A stretch of DNA of 64,000 bases from Halobaculum sp. MBLA0147. Lineage in GTDB: Archaea > Halobacteriota > Halobacteria > Halobacteriales > Haloferacaceae. A model generated the notes under the pieces. It had not been told where the DNA came from, ran no database searches, and saw only the letters and a program-made list of their open reading frames with translations. The position numbers and the translations under genes were made by a program. Shown here piece by piece: positions 9,400 through 17,368 of the stretch (the first letter of the stretch is position 1; each line of letters starts with the position of its first letter). Location of the stretch: contig NZ_JBGKAD010000001.1 in assembly GCF_041361345.1 (NCBI RefSeq), forward strand, positions 806,001 to 870,000, read 5' to 3'.

Positions 9400-10395
9400 T
9401 CACTCCCCGTCTGCCGGCAACTCCTCGTCGGCGTAACAGCTCCGCTCGACTAGGGCGTCGTACAGCGTCGAGACGAGCTTCGTCACGGGGCCGCCGCCGA
9501 CCGCGACACCGTCGACCGTCGCCACCGGCTTCACCTCGCGGATCGAGGAGGTGAGGAACGCCTCGTCGGCGTCGCGTACGTCGTCGGGGTCGTAGGTCCC
9601 CTCCTCGACGGGAATCTCCTCGTCCGCGAGCGCGTCCAGAACCGTCTCGCGTGTGATCCCCGGGAGCACGGGGCCGTCGAGACTCGGGGTGCGGAGCGCG
9701 TCGTCGGCGACGAACCAGAGGTTCGCCGTCGCCGCCTCCGCGACGTTGCCGTCCGTGTCCAACACAAGCGCCTCCGTGGCGTCGCTGACGGTCGTCTCCA
9801 GCCGCGCGAGGATCGGGTTCAGGTAGTTGTGCGTCTTCGCCGCGCTCGGGAGCGCGCGGTCCGGCACCCGCCGCGTCATCGCGGTCTGGAGTCGCGCCGG
9901 CTCGTCCCAGACCCGCTCGCCGTCCGTCCCGCCGCGCGGGAGCGGCGAGACGGTGATCACGACCGTCGGGTCGGGGTCCGTCGGCGGGGTGAGTCCCCGC
10001 GTGTCGACGCCGCGGGTCACGGACAGCTTCACCGCCGCCTCCCGGAGGTCGTTGGCCGCCAGCGTCTCCACGACGCGAGCGCGCAGTTCCGTGCGGTCGC
10101 ACGGGAGCGGGAGCGACAGCGCCTCGGCACTGTCTTCGAGGCGGTCACAGTGTGCGTCCCACCGGAACGGCGTGCCGCCGTAGACGCGGATCGTCTCGAA
10201 GACGGCGTCCCCGTACGCGAACCCGCGGTCGTGGACGTTCACCGTCGCCTCGCTCGCCGGCACCGACTCCCCGTCGACGTGGTACACGAGGTCGGGTGGT
10301 GTCGTCTGGTCGACCTCTCCCGGCGGCGTCTGGTCCGACTCCTCGGGTGTGTGCGTCGACGGCGACCCGTCCGTCGGCTCTGGCTCCTCGGCCAT
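9400..10395 (-). CDS. Class IV PLP-dependent aminotransferase (aminodeoxychorismate lyase / branched-chain aminotransferase type)
   Basis: PLP enzyme of 331 residues. After a 36-residue acidic Thr/Pro tail, the fold begins at LVYHVDGESV with the family landmark HDRGFAYGDAVFETIRVY. The PLP-binding lysine is in SAAKTHNYLNPILA, the catalytic Glu in NVAEAATANLWF, and PGITRETVL is the phosphate-binding loop. The KTHNYL context is more like PabC/BCAT than D-amino-acid transaminase. In some haloarchaea pabC sits with pabAB, but no anthranilate-synthase-like genes are present here, so folate and branched-chain roles are equally open. A TATA-like GCTATCAC about 28 nt upstream supports the ATG start. 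Confidence 0.88.
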   Translation of the reverse strand: MAEEPEPTDGSPSTHTPEESDQTPPGEVDQTTPPDLVYHVDGESVPASEATVNVHDRGFAYGDAVFETIRVYGGTPFRWDAHCDRLEDSAEALSLPLPCDRTELRARVVETLAANDLREAAVKLSVTRGVDTRGLTPPTDPDPTVVITVSPLPRGGTDGERVWDEPARLQTAMTRRVPDRALPSAAKTHNYLNPILARLETTVSDATEALVLDTDGNVAEAATANLWFVADDALRTPSLDGPVLPGITRETVLDALADEEIPVEEGTYDPDDVRDADEAFLTSSIREVKPVATVDGVAVGGGPVTKLVSTLYDALVERSCYADEELPADGE

Positions 10396-10548
10396 CGTGT
10401 CCCCGTCGGGTGGGCGCGGTGATAGCTCCGGCGGCTCCGCGACGGGGACGAGCGGCGGAGGCCCCGGGCTCCCCCGTGGCGATCACGAGCGAGCCGAGGG
10501 TACTTGTTCGTGTAGCGTGAACGCCGGACGACTACACGAGGGCACACG

Positions 10549-11547
10549 GTGGTCACACGACTGATCGCGTTCTCCGTCCTCCCGTTGGCAGCGTTGTTGC
10601 TCAGTGCCGCGTACGCCGTCCGCGCGACGTGGTCGCTGCGCGACTGGCGCCCCGCGCTGTTCACAATCCTGCTGGTGCTGATGAGCGTCCACCAGGCCAA
10701 CGAGGTCGGGGTGTACCTGTCGAGTGGCGTCGCCACTGCCTCGCGCGGGTTCGGCGAGTACCCGGAGACGGGGGTGAACCTGCTGGCCGGCGTCGCGGTG
10801 ATCTCCGTCCTCCGACTCGTGGACGAGGAACGCCGACTCTCGGAGGAGTTGGCCGACACGCTCGACGAGGTGCGGGCGCTCCGCCGGGAGAACGACCGCC
10901 TGGAGGAGTTCGCCTCCGTCGTCAGTCACGACCTCCGGAGCCCACTGAACACCGCTCGCGGCTACGTCCAGTTGGCGCGCGACGAGGACGACCCGGAACG
11001 ACTGGCGGCCGTCGAACGCGCGCTCGACCGGATGACGACCATCGTCGACGACTCGTTGACGCTGGCGCGGCGCGCAGACACCGTGGAGACGCGCGAGCCC
11101 GTCGCCGTCGCGGCGTTGGTCGAGGAGTGTTGGGCGGTCGTCGAGACCGACGAGGCGACACTCGACGTGGCGTCGTTCGACGTGCAGGCGGACCCGGACC
11201 GACTCAGACACGTCTTCGAGAACCTGTTCCGCAACGCCGTCCAACACGGCGGCGAGGACGTGACCGTCACCGTCGGTCCGCTGGACGACGGCGAGTTCTA
11301 CGTGGCCGACGACGGTCCGGGAGTCTCGGCCGAGGATCGCGAGGCGGTGTTCGAGTTGGGCCACACGACCGCGGCCGACGGGACCGGGTTCGGCCTGGCG
11401 ATCGTCCAGCGTGTCGCCGCCGCACACGGGTGGGCCGTCTCCGTCACCGAGAGCGACGACGGCGGGGCACGGTTCGAGTTCCGCTCGACCGAGTCGGACG
11501 CGAGCCCCCGGACGGTGGAGTCGACCGCCATCTCCGAGGCGGGGTGA
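10549..11547 (+). CDS. Membrane-anchored sensor histidine kinase
   Basis: 332 residues. Two or three TM segments occupy residues 4-95 (LIAFSVLPLAALLLSAAY; ALFTILLVLMSV; VNLLAGVAVISVL), followed by a short coiled coil (98-120) and the H-box FASVVSHDLRSPL with phospho-acceptor His127. The ATPase shows the N-box FENLFRNAVQHGG, G1 DDGPGV and G2 GTGFGLAIV. There is no receiver or long sensory domain, so the signal is probably perceived in the membrane region. The GTG start follows a 150-base divergent spacer. No response regulator is adjacent, as is usual in haloarchaea. Confidence 0.92.
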   Translation: MVTRLIAFSVLPLAALLLSAAYAVRATWSLRDWRPALFTILLVLMSVHQANEVGVYLSSGVATASRGFGEYPETGVNLLAGVAVISVLRLVDEERRLSEELADTLDEVRALRRENDRLEEFASVVSHDLRSPLNTARGYVQLARDEDDPERLAAVERALDRMTTIVDDSLTLARRADTVETREPVAVAALVEECWAVVETDEATLDVASFDVQADPDRLRHVFENLFRNAVQHGGEDVTVTVGPLDDGEFYVADDGPGVSAEDREAVFELGHTTAADGTGFGLAIVQRVAAAHGWAVSVTESDDGGARFEFRSTESDASPRTVESTAISEAG

Positions 11548-11620
11548 CGATCCGTCCGTCCCGAGGGGATCGGACGCGACCGTCACTCGGGGACACGCCA
11601 CCGTGTGAGACCCGGCCGGA

Positions 11621-11630
11621 AGTTTATCAC
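11621..11630 (+). promoter_or_regulatory. TATA box of acetyl-CoA synthetase gene
   Basis: AGTTTATCAC lies 25-34 nt before the ATG at 11655 in otherwise GC-rich sequence. The spacing implies initiation at or next to the A of the start codon, so a leaderless mRNA, and it fixes the start codon choice. Confidence 0.7.
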
Positions 11631-11654
11631 GACGCCGCGAGACCCACAGCCCGT

Positions 11655-13652
11655 ATGTCCGACACGGATCCCGAACTGGAGGCCCGGTTGGCCGAGGCCG
11701 ACGAGTTCGAACCCCCCGAGGCGTTCGTCGAGCAGGCGAACGTCGTCGACCCGGAGCTCTACGAGACGTTCGAAGAGAACTGGCCCGACTGCTGGGAGCG
11801 GGCCGCCGCCCTGCTCGACTGGACGGAGCCGTACGACGAGGTGCTGGACGACTCGAACCCGCCGTTCTACGAGTGGTTCACCGGTGGGTCGCTGAACGCC
11901 TCGGCGAACTGTCTCGACCGCCACCTGGAAGCGCGGGGTGACGAGCCCGCCATCGAGTGGGTCGGCGAGCCGACCGACGAGGCGAACCGGACGTACACGT
12001 ACAACGACCTCCACCGCCGCGTCAACGAGTTCGCGGCCGGCCTCCGCGAGTTGGGTGTCGGGGAAGACGACGTGGTGACGATGTACATGCCGATGATCCC
12101 CGAGTTGCCGATCGCGATGTTGGCGTGTGCACGCATCGGCGCGCCACACTCCGTCGTGTTCGCGGGGTTCTCCGCCGACGCCCTCGCGACGCGGATGGCG
12201 GCCGCCGACTCCGAGTACCTCGTCACCGCCGACGGCTACTACCGTCGCGGCGACCCACTCGACCACTTCGCGAAGGCGACCGAGGGGCTCGCCGAGGTGC
12301 CCCACGAGACGACGACCGTCGTCGTCGACCGCCTCCGCGAGAGAGACGGCTTCGGCCACGACCTCGGAGCGGGACAGTACGACTGGGAGACGTTACTCAC
12401 CGACCACGCGGGCGAGACGGTGGAGCCGGTCGCCCGCGACGCGGAGGACATGCTGTTCCTGATGTACACCTCCGGGACGACCGGGGAGCCGAAGGGGGTG
12501 AAACACACCACCGGCGGCTATCTCTCGTGGGTGAGTTGGACGGCGCAGGCCGTACTGGACGTGAAACCCGAGGACACCTACTTCTGCTCGGCGGACATCG
12601 GCTGGATCACCGGCCACTCCTACATCGTCTACGGACCACTCGCGCTGGGGACCACGTCGGTGATGTACGAGGGGACGCCGGACTACCCGGACCGCGACCG
12701 CCTGTGGGAGATTGTCGAAGACGTGGAGGCGACGCAGTTGTACACCGCGCCGACGGCCATCCGGGCGTTCATGAAGTGGGGGACGGAGTACCCCGACCGG
12801 CACGACCTCTCGTCGCTGCGACTGCTCGGCACCGTCGGGGAGCCGATCAACCCCCGCGCGTGGAAGTGGTACTACACCCACGTCGGGGACGAGTCGTGTC
12901 CCGTGGTCGACACCTGGTGGCAGACGGAGACCGGCGGGACGATGCTCACGACGCTCCCCGGGATCGGAGCGATGAAACCCGGTGCCGCCGGGCCGCCGTT
13001 ACCGGGTGTCGACGCGCAGGTCGTCGACGCCGAGGGGGAGCCGGTCGACGCCGGCGAGGCGGGGTACCTGACGCTCCAGAAGCCGTGGCCGGGGATGTTG
13101 CGGACGCTGTACCGCAACGACGAGCGGTTCGTCGAGGAGTACTGGGCGACGTACTCGGACACGGACAGCGACGATCCGGACGACTGGGTGTACTTCCCCG
13201 AGGACGGCGCGAAGGTGGACGGGGACGGCTACGTCACGGTGTTGGGTCGCGTCGACGACGTGATCAACGTCTCCGGACACCGCCTCGGGACGATGGAGAT
13301 CGAGTCGGCCATCGTCGGCGTCGAGGGGGTCGCGGAGGCGGCCGTCGTCGGCGGCGCCCACGACGTGAAGGGCGAGGCGGTGTACGCCTACGTCATCACG
13401 GAGGACGGCCAGACGGAGTCCGAGGCGTTCCGCGAAGAGATCGTCGCCGCCGTCGAGGACGCCATCGGCCCCATCGCCCGCCCGGAACGGGTCGTCTTCA
13501 CGCCGGAGTTGCCGAAGACCCGCTCCGGGAAGATCATGCGCCGCCTGCTGGAGGACGTTGCCAACGACGCCGAGTTGGGTGACACCTCGACGCTCCGGAA
13601 CCCCGACGTGGTCGAGGACATCCGCGACGCGGTGCGCGGAGACGACGACTGA
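11655..13652 (+). CDS. acs: Acetyl-CoA synthetase (AMP-forming)
   Basis: Activates acetate to acetyl-CoA via acetyl-AMP in the cytoplasm. The 665-residue length equals that of bacterial Acs. Motifs in order: YTYNDLHRRVNEFA; the phosphate-binding loop MYTSGTTGEPKGVKHT; DIGWITGHSY; WWQTETGG; the DGYVTVLGRVDDVINVSGHRLGT hinge region; and the C-terminal TRSGKIMRRLL, whose lysine is the catalytic and usual acetylation site. A leaderless promoter precedes it. The stop codon lies inside a perfect 15-bp tandem duplication. The very acidic N-terminal 30 residues are typical of halophilic orthologues. Confidence 0.97.
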   Translation: MSDTDPELEARLAEADEFEPPEAFVEQANVVDPELYETFEENWPDCWERAAALLDWTEPYDEVLDDSNPPFYEWFTGGSLNASANCLDRHLEARGDEPAIEWVGEPTDEANRTYTYNDLHRRVNEFAAGLRELGVGEDDVVTMYMPMIPELPIAMLACARIGAPHSVVFAGFSADALATRMAAADSEYLVTADGYYRRGDPLDHFAKATEGLAEVPHETTTVVVDRLRERDGFGHDLGAGQYDWETLLTDHAGETVEPVARDAEDMLFLMYTSGTTGEPKGVKHTTGGYLSWVSWTAQAVLDVKPEDTYFCSADIGWITGHSYIVYGPLALGTTSVMYEGTPDYPDRDRLWEIVEDVEATQLYTAPTAIRAFMKWGTEYPDRHDLSSLRLLGTVGEPINPRAWKWYYTHVGDESCPVVDTWWQTETGGTMLTTLPGIGAMKPGAAGPPLPGVDAQVVDAEGEPVDAGEAGYLTLQKPWPGMLRTLYRNDERFVEEYWATYSDTDSDDPDDWVYFPEDGAKVDGDGYVTVLGRVDDVINVSGHRLGTMEIESAIVGVEGVAEAAVVGGAHDVKGEAVYAYVITEDGQTESEAFREEIVAAVEDAIGPIARPERVVFTPELPKTRSGKIMRRLLEDVANDAELGDTSTLRNPDVVEDIRDAVRGDDD

Positions 13653-13672
13653 GCGGCCGACGACTGAGCGGC
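13643..13672 (+). repeat. Perfect 15-bp tandem duplication spanning the acs stop codon
   Basis: Two abutting identical copies of CGACGACTGAGCGGC. The first contains the last codons and TGA of acs; the second repeats them in the spacer. This looks like a slippage duplication and is one of several in the window that include a stop codon. Confidence 0.9.
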
Positions 13673-13690
13673 TGGTACTCCGGGGAGCAC

Positions 13691-14308
13691 TCAACGGTCT
13701 CCCGACGCAGACACGTCCGGATCGGCGTCGCCCTCGACCCCGACACCGGCCTCGGCGAGCGCGTCCGCGAGTCGCGAGTCGTCGGGGACCGCCGCGTGGA
13801 ACGGCTCGGTGTCGATCCCGGCGCGCCCGTTCACGGAGCACAGGCGGAGCGTCGCCGGATTGTCGAGGCCGACCGGGAACGCGACGGTGCGGCGCGCGTC
13901 GACGCCCTCGACGGTCGTCTCTGGGTCGAGCGTCTCGTAGAGATCGGCGTGTGCGGCGACGTGGTCGACACACGTCGCCGTCGGTGCGAACAACAACAGC
14001 AGGTGGACGCCGGGCTCCGTCCGGCCGAGGCGACGCCGGAGGCCGTGGTCGTCACCGCGGTAGAAGTACCGTTCCATCCGCCGGAACTGTCGGAGGATCT
14101 CGTTGGTGCCCGTCGCGCGCCGTACCGCCGCGTCGGCCTTCAACTCGACCAAGTAGTCGGTTCTGGGTGGGTCGCGAACCCGCGCGTACACGTCGACCTG
14201 CCCGCGGTTGCCGTAGTGGTCGTACGGCTCCTCCAACGCCACCGTCACCGTGTCGTTGGCGGCCTCGAGGTGGGTGACCACCGGCGTCGCGAGGTCGTCT
14301 TCGCGCAT
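13691..14308 (-). CDS. Small PD-(D/E)XK nuclease-like haloarchaeal protein
   Basis: 205 residues. The first half has the signature of a minimal restriction-endonuclease-like core: QVDVYARV (Asp39), DYLVELKAD (Glu55-x-Lys57), then a helix with ILRQFRRMERYFY (Gln74), the order expected of PD-(D/E)XK enzymes. The strand HLLLLFAPTA follows. The C-terminal third is acidic and probably flexible. The ATG giving MREDDLATPVV is supported by a TATA box (GTGTATACC on the minus strand, about 14337-14345) 29-37 nt upstream. Functionally unassigned; a DNA repair or modification-dependent nuclease is an inference. Convergent with acs. Confidence 0.78.
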   Translation of the reverse strand: MREDDLATPVVTHLEAANDTVTVALEEPYDHYGNRGQVDVYARVRDPPRTDYLVELKADAAVRRATGTNEILRQFRRMERYFYRGDDHGLRRRLGRTEPGVHLLLLFAPTATCVDHVAAHADLYETLDPETTVEGVDARRTVAFPVGLDNPATLRLCSVNGRAGIDTEPFHAAVPDDSRLADALAEAGVGVEGDADPDVSASGDR

Positions 14309-14513
14309 CCGTGTCGTCCGTAGGTGGGCGGTGGCTGGTATACACTTTCGGGACACGACCACCGACTACCGACGCGGTCGACGCCGAGGCCACGTACCGA
14401 ACCGACCAGTGAGTCGACTCCTCCACGGAGCGTGTAACCACACACGCGTCCGTTCCGGCACGAGCGGAACCCACACGGCTTTAGTCGGTCCGCGGGCAAC
14501 GTCGGGCAAGTAA

Positions 14514-15509
14514 ATGATCTCGAAGGGGTGCGAGCAGTGCGCGAAGGGCGGGAAGATGGTGTTGTTCGTCTACGGCTACTGTGACCAGCGGGACTGTTTC
14601 TACTGCCCGCTGGGCGAGAACCGGAAGAACGTCGACTCGGTGTACGCCAACGAGCGGGAGGTCACCTGCGACGAGGACGTGTTGACGGAGGCGCGACGGA
14701 TGGACGCGCTGGGCACCTCGATCACCGGGGGCGAACCACAGGAGCGACTCGAACGCACCTGTCACTACCTCTCGCTGTTGAAAGACGAGTTCGGCGAGGA
14801 CCACCACACGCACCTCTACACGGGGATCACCGGTGGTCGCGAGAACATGCGCCGGCTCTCGGAGGCGGGACTCGACGAGATCCGGTTCCACCCGCCGTAC
14901 GAGCTGTGGGGGGATCTCCACGGCACCGAGTGGGAGGAGATCCTCCACGTCGCCCGCGAGGAGGGGCTCACGCCGGCCTTCGAGATCCCCGGCATCCGAC
15001 CGGAAGAGGAGTTCCTCGAGTTCCTCGACGAGGGGGCCGCCGAGTTCTGTAACGTCAACGAGTTCGAGATGTCCGACGGGAACTACCGCCGGATGCAGGA
15101 ACACGGCTTCGAACTGCAGGAGGGGCACATGTCCGCCGTCGACGGGTCGAAGGAGGCGATCCTGGACGTGATGGGCGACCACGAGAAGGTGTACTTCTGT
15201 ACGTCGGTGTTCAAAGACGCCGCCCAACACCGCAACCGGATGAAGCGGATGGCGCGGAACCTCCGGCGACCGTTCGACGAGGTGACCGACGACGGGACAC
15301 TCGTATACGGGAAGACGTACGCCGAGCCGGAGCGGTTCGAACGGCTGGGCGTGCCCGAGGAGTTCTACACGGTGAAGTCGGAACACGTCGAGGTCGCGTG
15401 GTGGCTGCTGGAGGAGATGGTCGCCGAGGGCGACCTCGAAGAGGGCGAGGTCGTCGAACAGTACCCCACCGTCGACGGCACCGTCGTCGAGCGCACCCCG
15501 TTGGCCTGA
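14514..15509 (+). CDS. Radical SAM protein of the archaeal PflA-like group, CX4CX2C cluster motif
   Basis: Predicted S-adenosylmethionine-dependent radical enzyme of 331 residues. The cluster motif is CDQRDCFYC (Cys23, Cys28, Cys31), one residue longer than canonical CX3CX2C. Two further cysteines lie at 6 and 9 (GCEQC). SITGGEPQ is the SAM-binding GGE motif, and LYTGITGG, EIRFHP and PAFEIPGI follow as the barrel strands. The C-terminal 100 residues are a helical extension with TVDGTVVERT at the end. The family is conserved in archaea as a predicted pyruvate-formate-lyase-activating-like protein, with unknown substrate. The ATG lies about 30 nt after CTTTAG, consistent with a leaderless mRNA. 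Confidence 0.9.
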   Translation: MISKGCEQCAKGGKMVLFVYGYCDQRDCFYCPLGENRKNVDSVYANEREVTCDEDVLTEARRMDALGTSITGGEPQERLERTCHYLSLLKDEFGEDHHTHLYTGITGGRENMRRLSEAGLDEIRFHPPYELWGDLHGTEWEEILHVAREEGLTPAFEIPGIRPEEEFLEFLDEGAAEFCNVNEFEMSDGNYRRMQEHGFELQEGHMSAVDGSKEAILDVMGDHEKVYFCTSVFKDAAQHRNRMKRMARNLRRPFDEVTDDGTLVYGKTYAEPERFERLGVPEEFYTVKSEHVEVAWWLLEEMVAEGDLEEGEVVEQYPTVDGTVVERTPLA

Positions 15510-15584
15510 TCGGGACGGCGCCGAGGGCGCCCGGACGGTCCGCCCGCCGGCACGCTCGCGCAGGCGACGACTCCACGATGCGAC

Positions 15585-15593
15585 ACTTATACC
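15585..15593 (+). promoter_or_regulatory. TATA box that decides the K+ channel start
   Basis: ACTTATACC is the only AT-rich patch in the spacer. It lies 25-33 nt before the GTG at 15618 but only about 4-12 nt before the alternative GTG at 15597, so it argues for the downstream start and a leaderless mRNA. Confidence 0.7.
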
Positions 15594-15617
15594 AGGGTGC
15601 CACGCGCAGTCGCCGAC

Positions 15618-16871
15618 GTGTCGTCTGTCGATCCCTCGCGGGTGCCGGGACTCGGACGCGTGGCGGGTGTCCGCGTCGCCGTGCTCGCGACGACCGTCGT
15701 CGCCGTCCTCTCGGTGGTGACCGGCGTCGCGAACATCGTCACCCCGCCGCGATTGATCGGGCCGCTGGTGCCGGTCGTCCCCGACACCGTCCGGTCGGCC
15801 GCGGGGTTCACCGGCACACTCACCGGGTTCGCGCTGTTCGTGGCGGCGACCGGGATGCGACGGGGCCTGCGAGCGGGCTGGTACGCGTCGGTGGCGTTGC
15901 TCCCGATCACGCTGGCGCAGGGGGTGATCCAGACCTCGCAGCTGTCGGTGCCGCTCGTCGTCGCCTCGCTGGTGGCGTTGCCGAGCGTGGCGTACTCGCG
16001 CGAGCGGTTCGACAGGCCGCTGTCGCTGTCGACGAGTCAACTCGCCGGGGCGACGGCGATCGCGGCGGTGCAGTTGTACGGGACGGCGGGGGCGTTCGCG
16101 CTGCGCGAGCAGTTCTCGAACGTCGAGACGGTGCTCGACGCGTTCTACTTCACGCTCGTGACGGCGAGTACGGTCGGCTACGGCGACGTGACGGCGGGCA
16201 GCCAGACGGCGCGGCTGTTCACGATGAGTCTGGTCGTGCTCGGGACGGCGAGTTTCGGGATCGCCATCGGGGTGTTGATCACCCCGGCGATCGAGGCGCG
16301 GTTCTCGGAGGTGCTCGGACGTGTGACACAGGCAGACTTGGAACTGCTCGAGGACCACGTGATCGTCCTCGGCTACGGCGACCTGACGGAACCGATCCTC
16401 AACGAGTTGAGCGAACTGTCCGCGGAGTTCGTCGTCGTCACCCCCGACGAGGCGCAGTCGAACCGACTCGCCGGACGCGAGTTCCTCACGCTCGTCGGCG
16501 ACCCGAGCGACGAGGAGACGCTCGACCGGGTGGGGCTCGACCGCGCCACGGCCGTGGTGGCGGCGACGAACAACGACGCCGAGGACGCGTTGGCGGTGTT
16601 GACCGCACGGCACGTGGCCCCGTCGGTGCGGATCGTCGCCGCCGCGACGGATCGCGAGAACGTGAACAAGCTCCGTCGGGCGGGCGCCGACACCGTGATC
16701 TCGCCCGCGAGCATCGGCGGCCACCTGTTGGTGCAGTCCGCGCTGGGTGCCGAGGGGATGGAGGACGTGGCCGCGCAGGTGATCGGTACGGATCGCAGTG
16801 ATACCGATTCGCCACCACGAGAGTCGGAGTCTGTCGAACACACGACCGGCGGCAGAGACGACGGGGAGTGA
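15618..16871 (+). CDS. Potassium channel with RCK/TrkA-N domain
   Basis: Cytoplasmic-membrane K+ channel of 417 residues. The N-terminus has four hydrophobic segments (about 16-42, 60-78, 86-102, 111-128), then a pore unit: helix, VTASTVGYGD selectivity filter (TVGYGD at 185-190) and an inner helix (LFTMSLVVLGTASFGIAIGV). From about 235 a Rossmann TrkA-N domain follows (DHVIVLGYGDLTEPI; the glycine pattern departs from GxGxxG, reading GYGDLTE), ending with VISPASIGGHLL. The last 35 residues are a polar tail. The extra N-terminal TM segments set it apart from simple MthK-like channels; they could be a membrane-embedded sensory or structural module. Confidence 0.92.
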   Translation: MSSVDPSRVPGLGRVAGVRVAVLATTVVAVLSVVTGVANIVTPPRLIGPLVPVVPDTVRSAAGFTGTLTGFALFVAATGMRRGLRAGWYASVALLPITLAQGVIQTSQLSVPLVVASLVALPSVAYSRERFDRPLSLSTSQLAGATAIAAVQLYGTAGAFALREQFSNVETVLDAFYFTLVTASTVGYGDVTAGSQTARLFTMSLVVLGTASFGIAIGVLITPAIEARFSEVLGRVTQADLELLEDHVIVLGYGDLTEPILNELSELSAEFVVVTPDEAQSNRLAGREFLTLVGDPSDEETLDRVGLDRATAVVAATNNDAEDALAVLTARHVAPSVRIVAAATDRENVNKLRRAGADTVISPASIGGHLLVQSALGAEGMEDVAAQVIGTDRSDTDSPPRESESVEHTTGGRDDGE

Positions 16872-16948
16872 CTCGGACACCGGAGGGGCCATCGGCGCCT
16901 CCCGGCACTCGGGGCAACACACTTGTCCGTGAGGTCCGGTGAACGTAC

Positions 16949-17242
16949 GTGACGACGACGATTCCAGTCACTGGCCCGGACGACGACAGACCCCGCCGAA
17001 CCGAGCGCCACCACGAGCCGACGACGCGTGTCGACTCAATACGGTCGGCCGGTCGAGAGCGGGACGAACCAGTCACACTCGACGTCCCGTTCGTCGCTCT
17101 CGGTGACGGCGAGTCGCCGCTGTACGACATCGGACGAGTGGTGTACTACGGGGTGAAGGCACTCGATGCTGCGCGCGAGGTCGGGGAGTACGCAGGCGAG
17201 GTTCTGAGGGCAATTCGTCGGCTCTGGCAGTGGGTGCGGTGA
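16949..17242 (+). CDS. Hypothetical small protein
   Basis: 97 codons from a GTG, with high GC at third positions. The first 45 residues are polar and probably disordered (TGPDDDRPRRTERHHEP); the last 40 form a likely amphipathic helix with Trp near the end (AIRRLWQWVR), which might bind a membrane surface. I see no clear TATA box, and the protein resembles nothing I know, so this could be a chance reading frame. It lies between the K+ channel and gatB on the same strand. Confidence 0.4.
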   Translation: MTTTIPVTGPDDDRPRRTERHHEPTTRVDSIRSAGRERDEPVTLDVPFVALGDGESPLYDIGRVVYYGVKALDAAREVGEYAGEVLRAIRRLWQWVR

Positions 17243-17368
17243 CCCCTCGGCGCGGAGGCGCCGCGACGGCGTCGTCACGTCGTCGGCTCCGAGCGGAGAT
17301 CGACCGCGAACTGCCTCACGAGTGGAGTCCCGTCACCCTTTAGCCACCGCCAGCCGAACCGGACGCCA

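Noticed and set aside
9400-10395. Firm naming as pabC
   Set aside because: No pabA or pabB genes are adjacent, and motifs do not separate aminodeoxychorismate lyase from branched-chain aminotransferase.
14481-16922. Long minus-strand open frame opposite the radical SAM and K+ channel genes
   Set aside because: Arg/Val/His-rich with no motifs, opposite two genes with clear motifs. It is a composition artefact.
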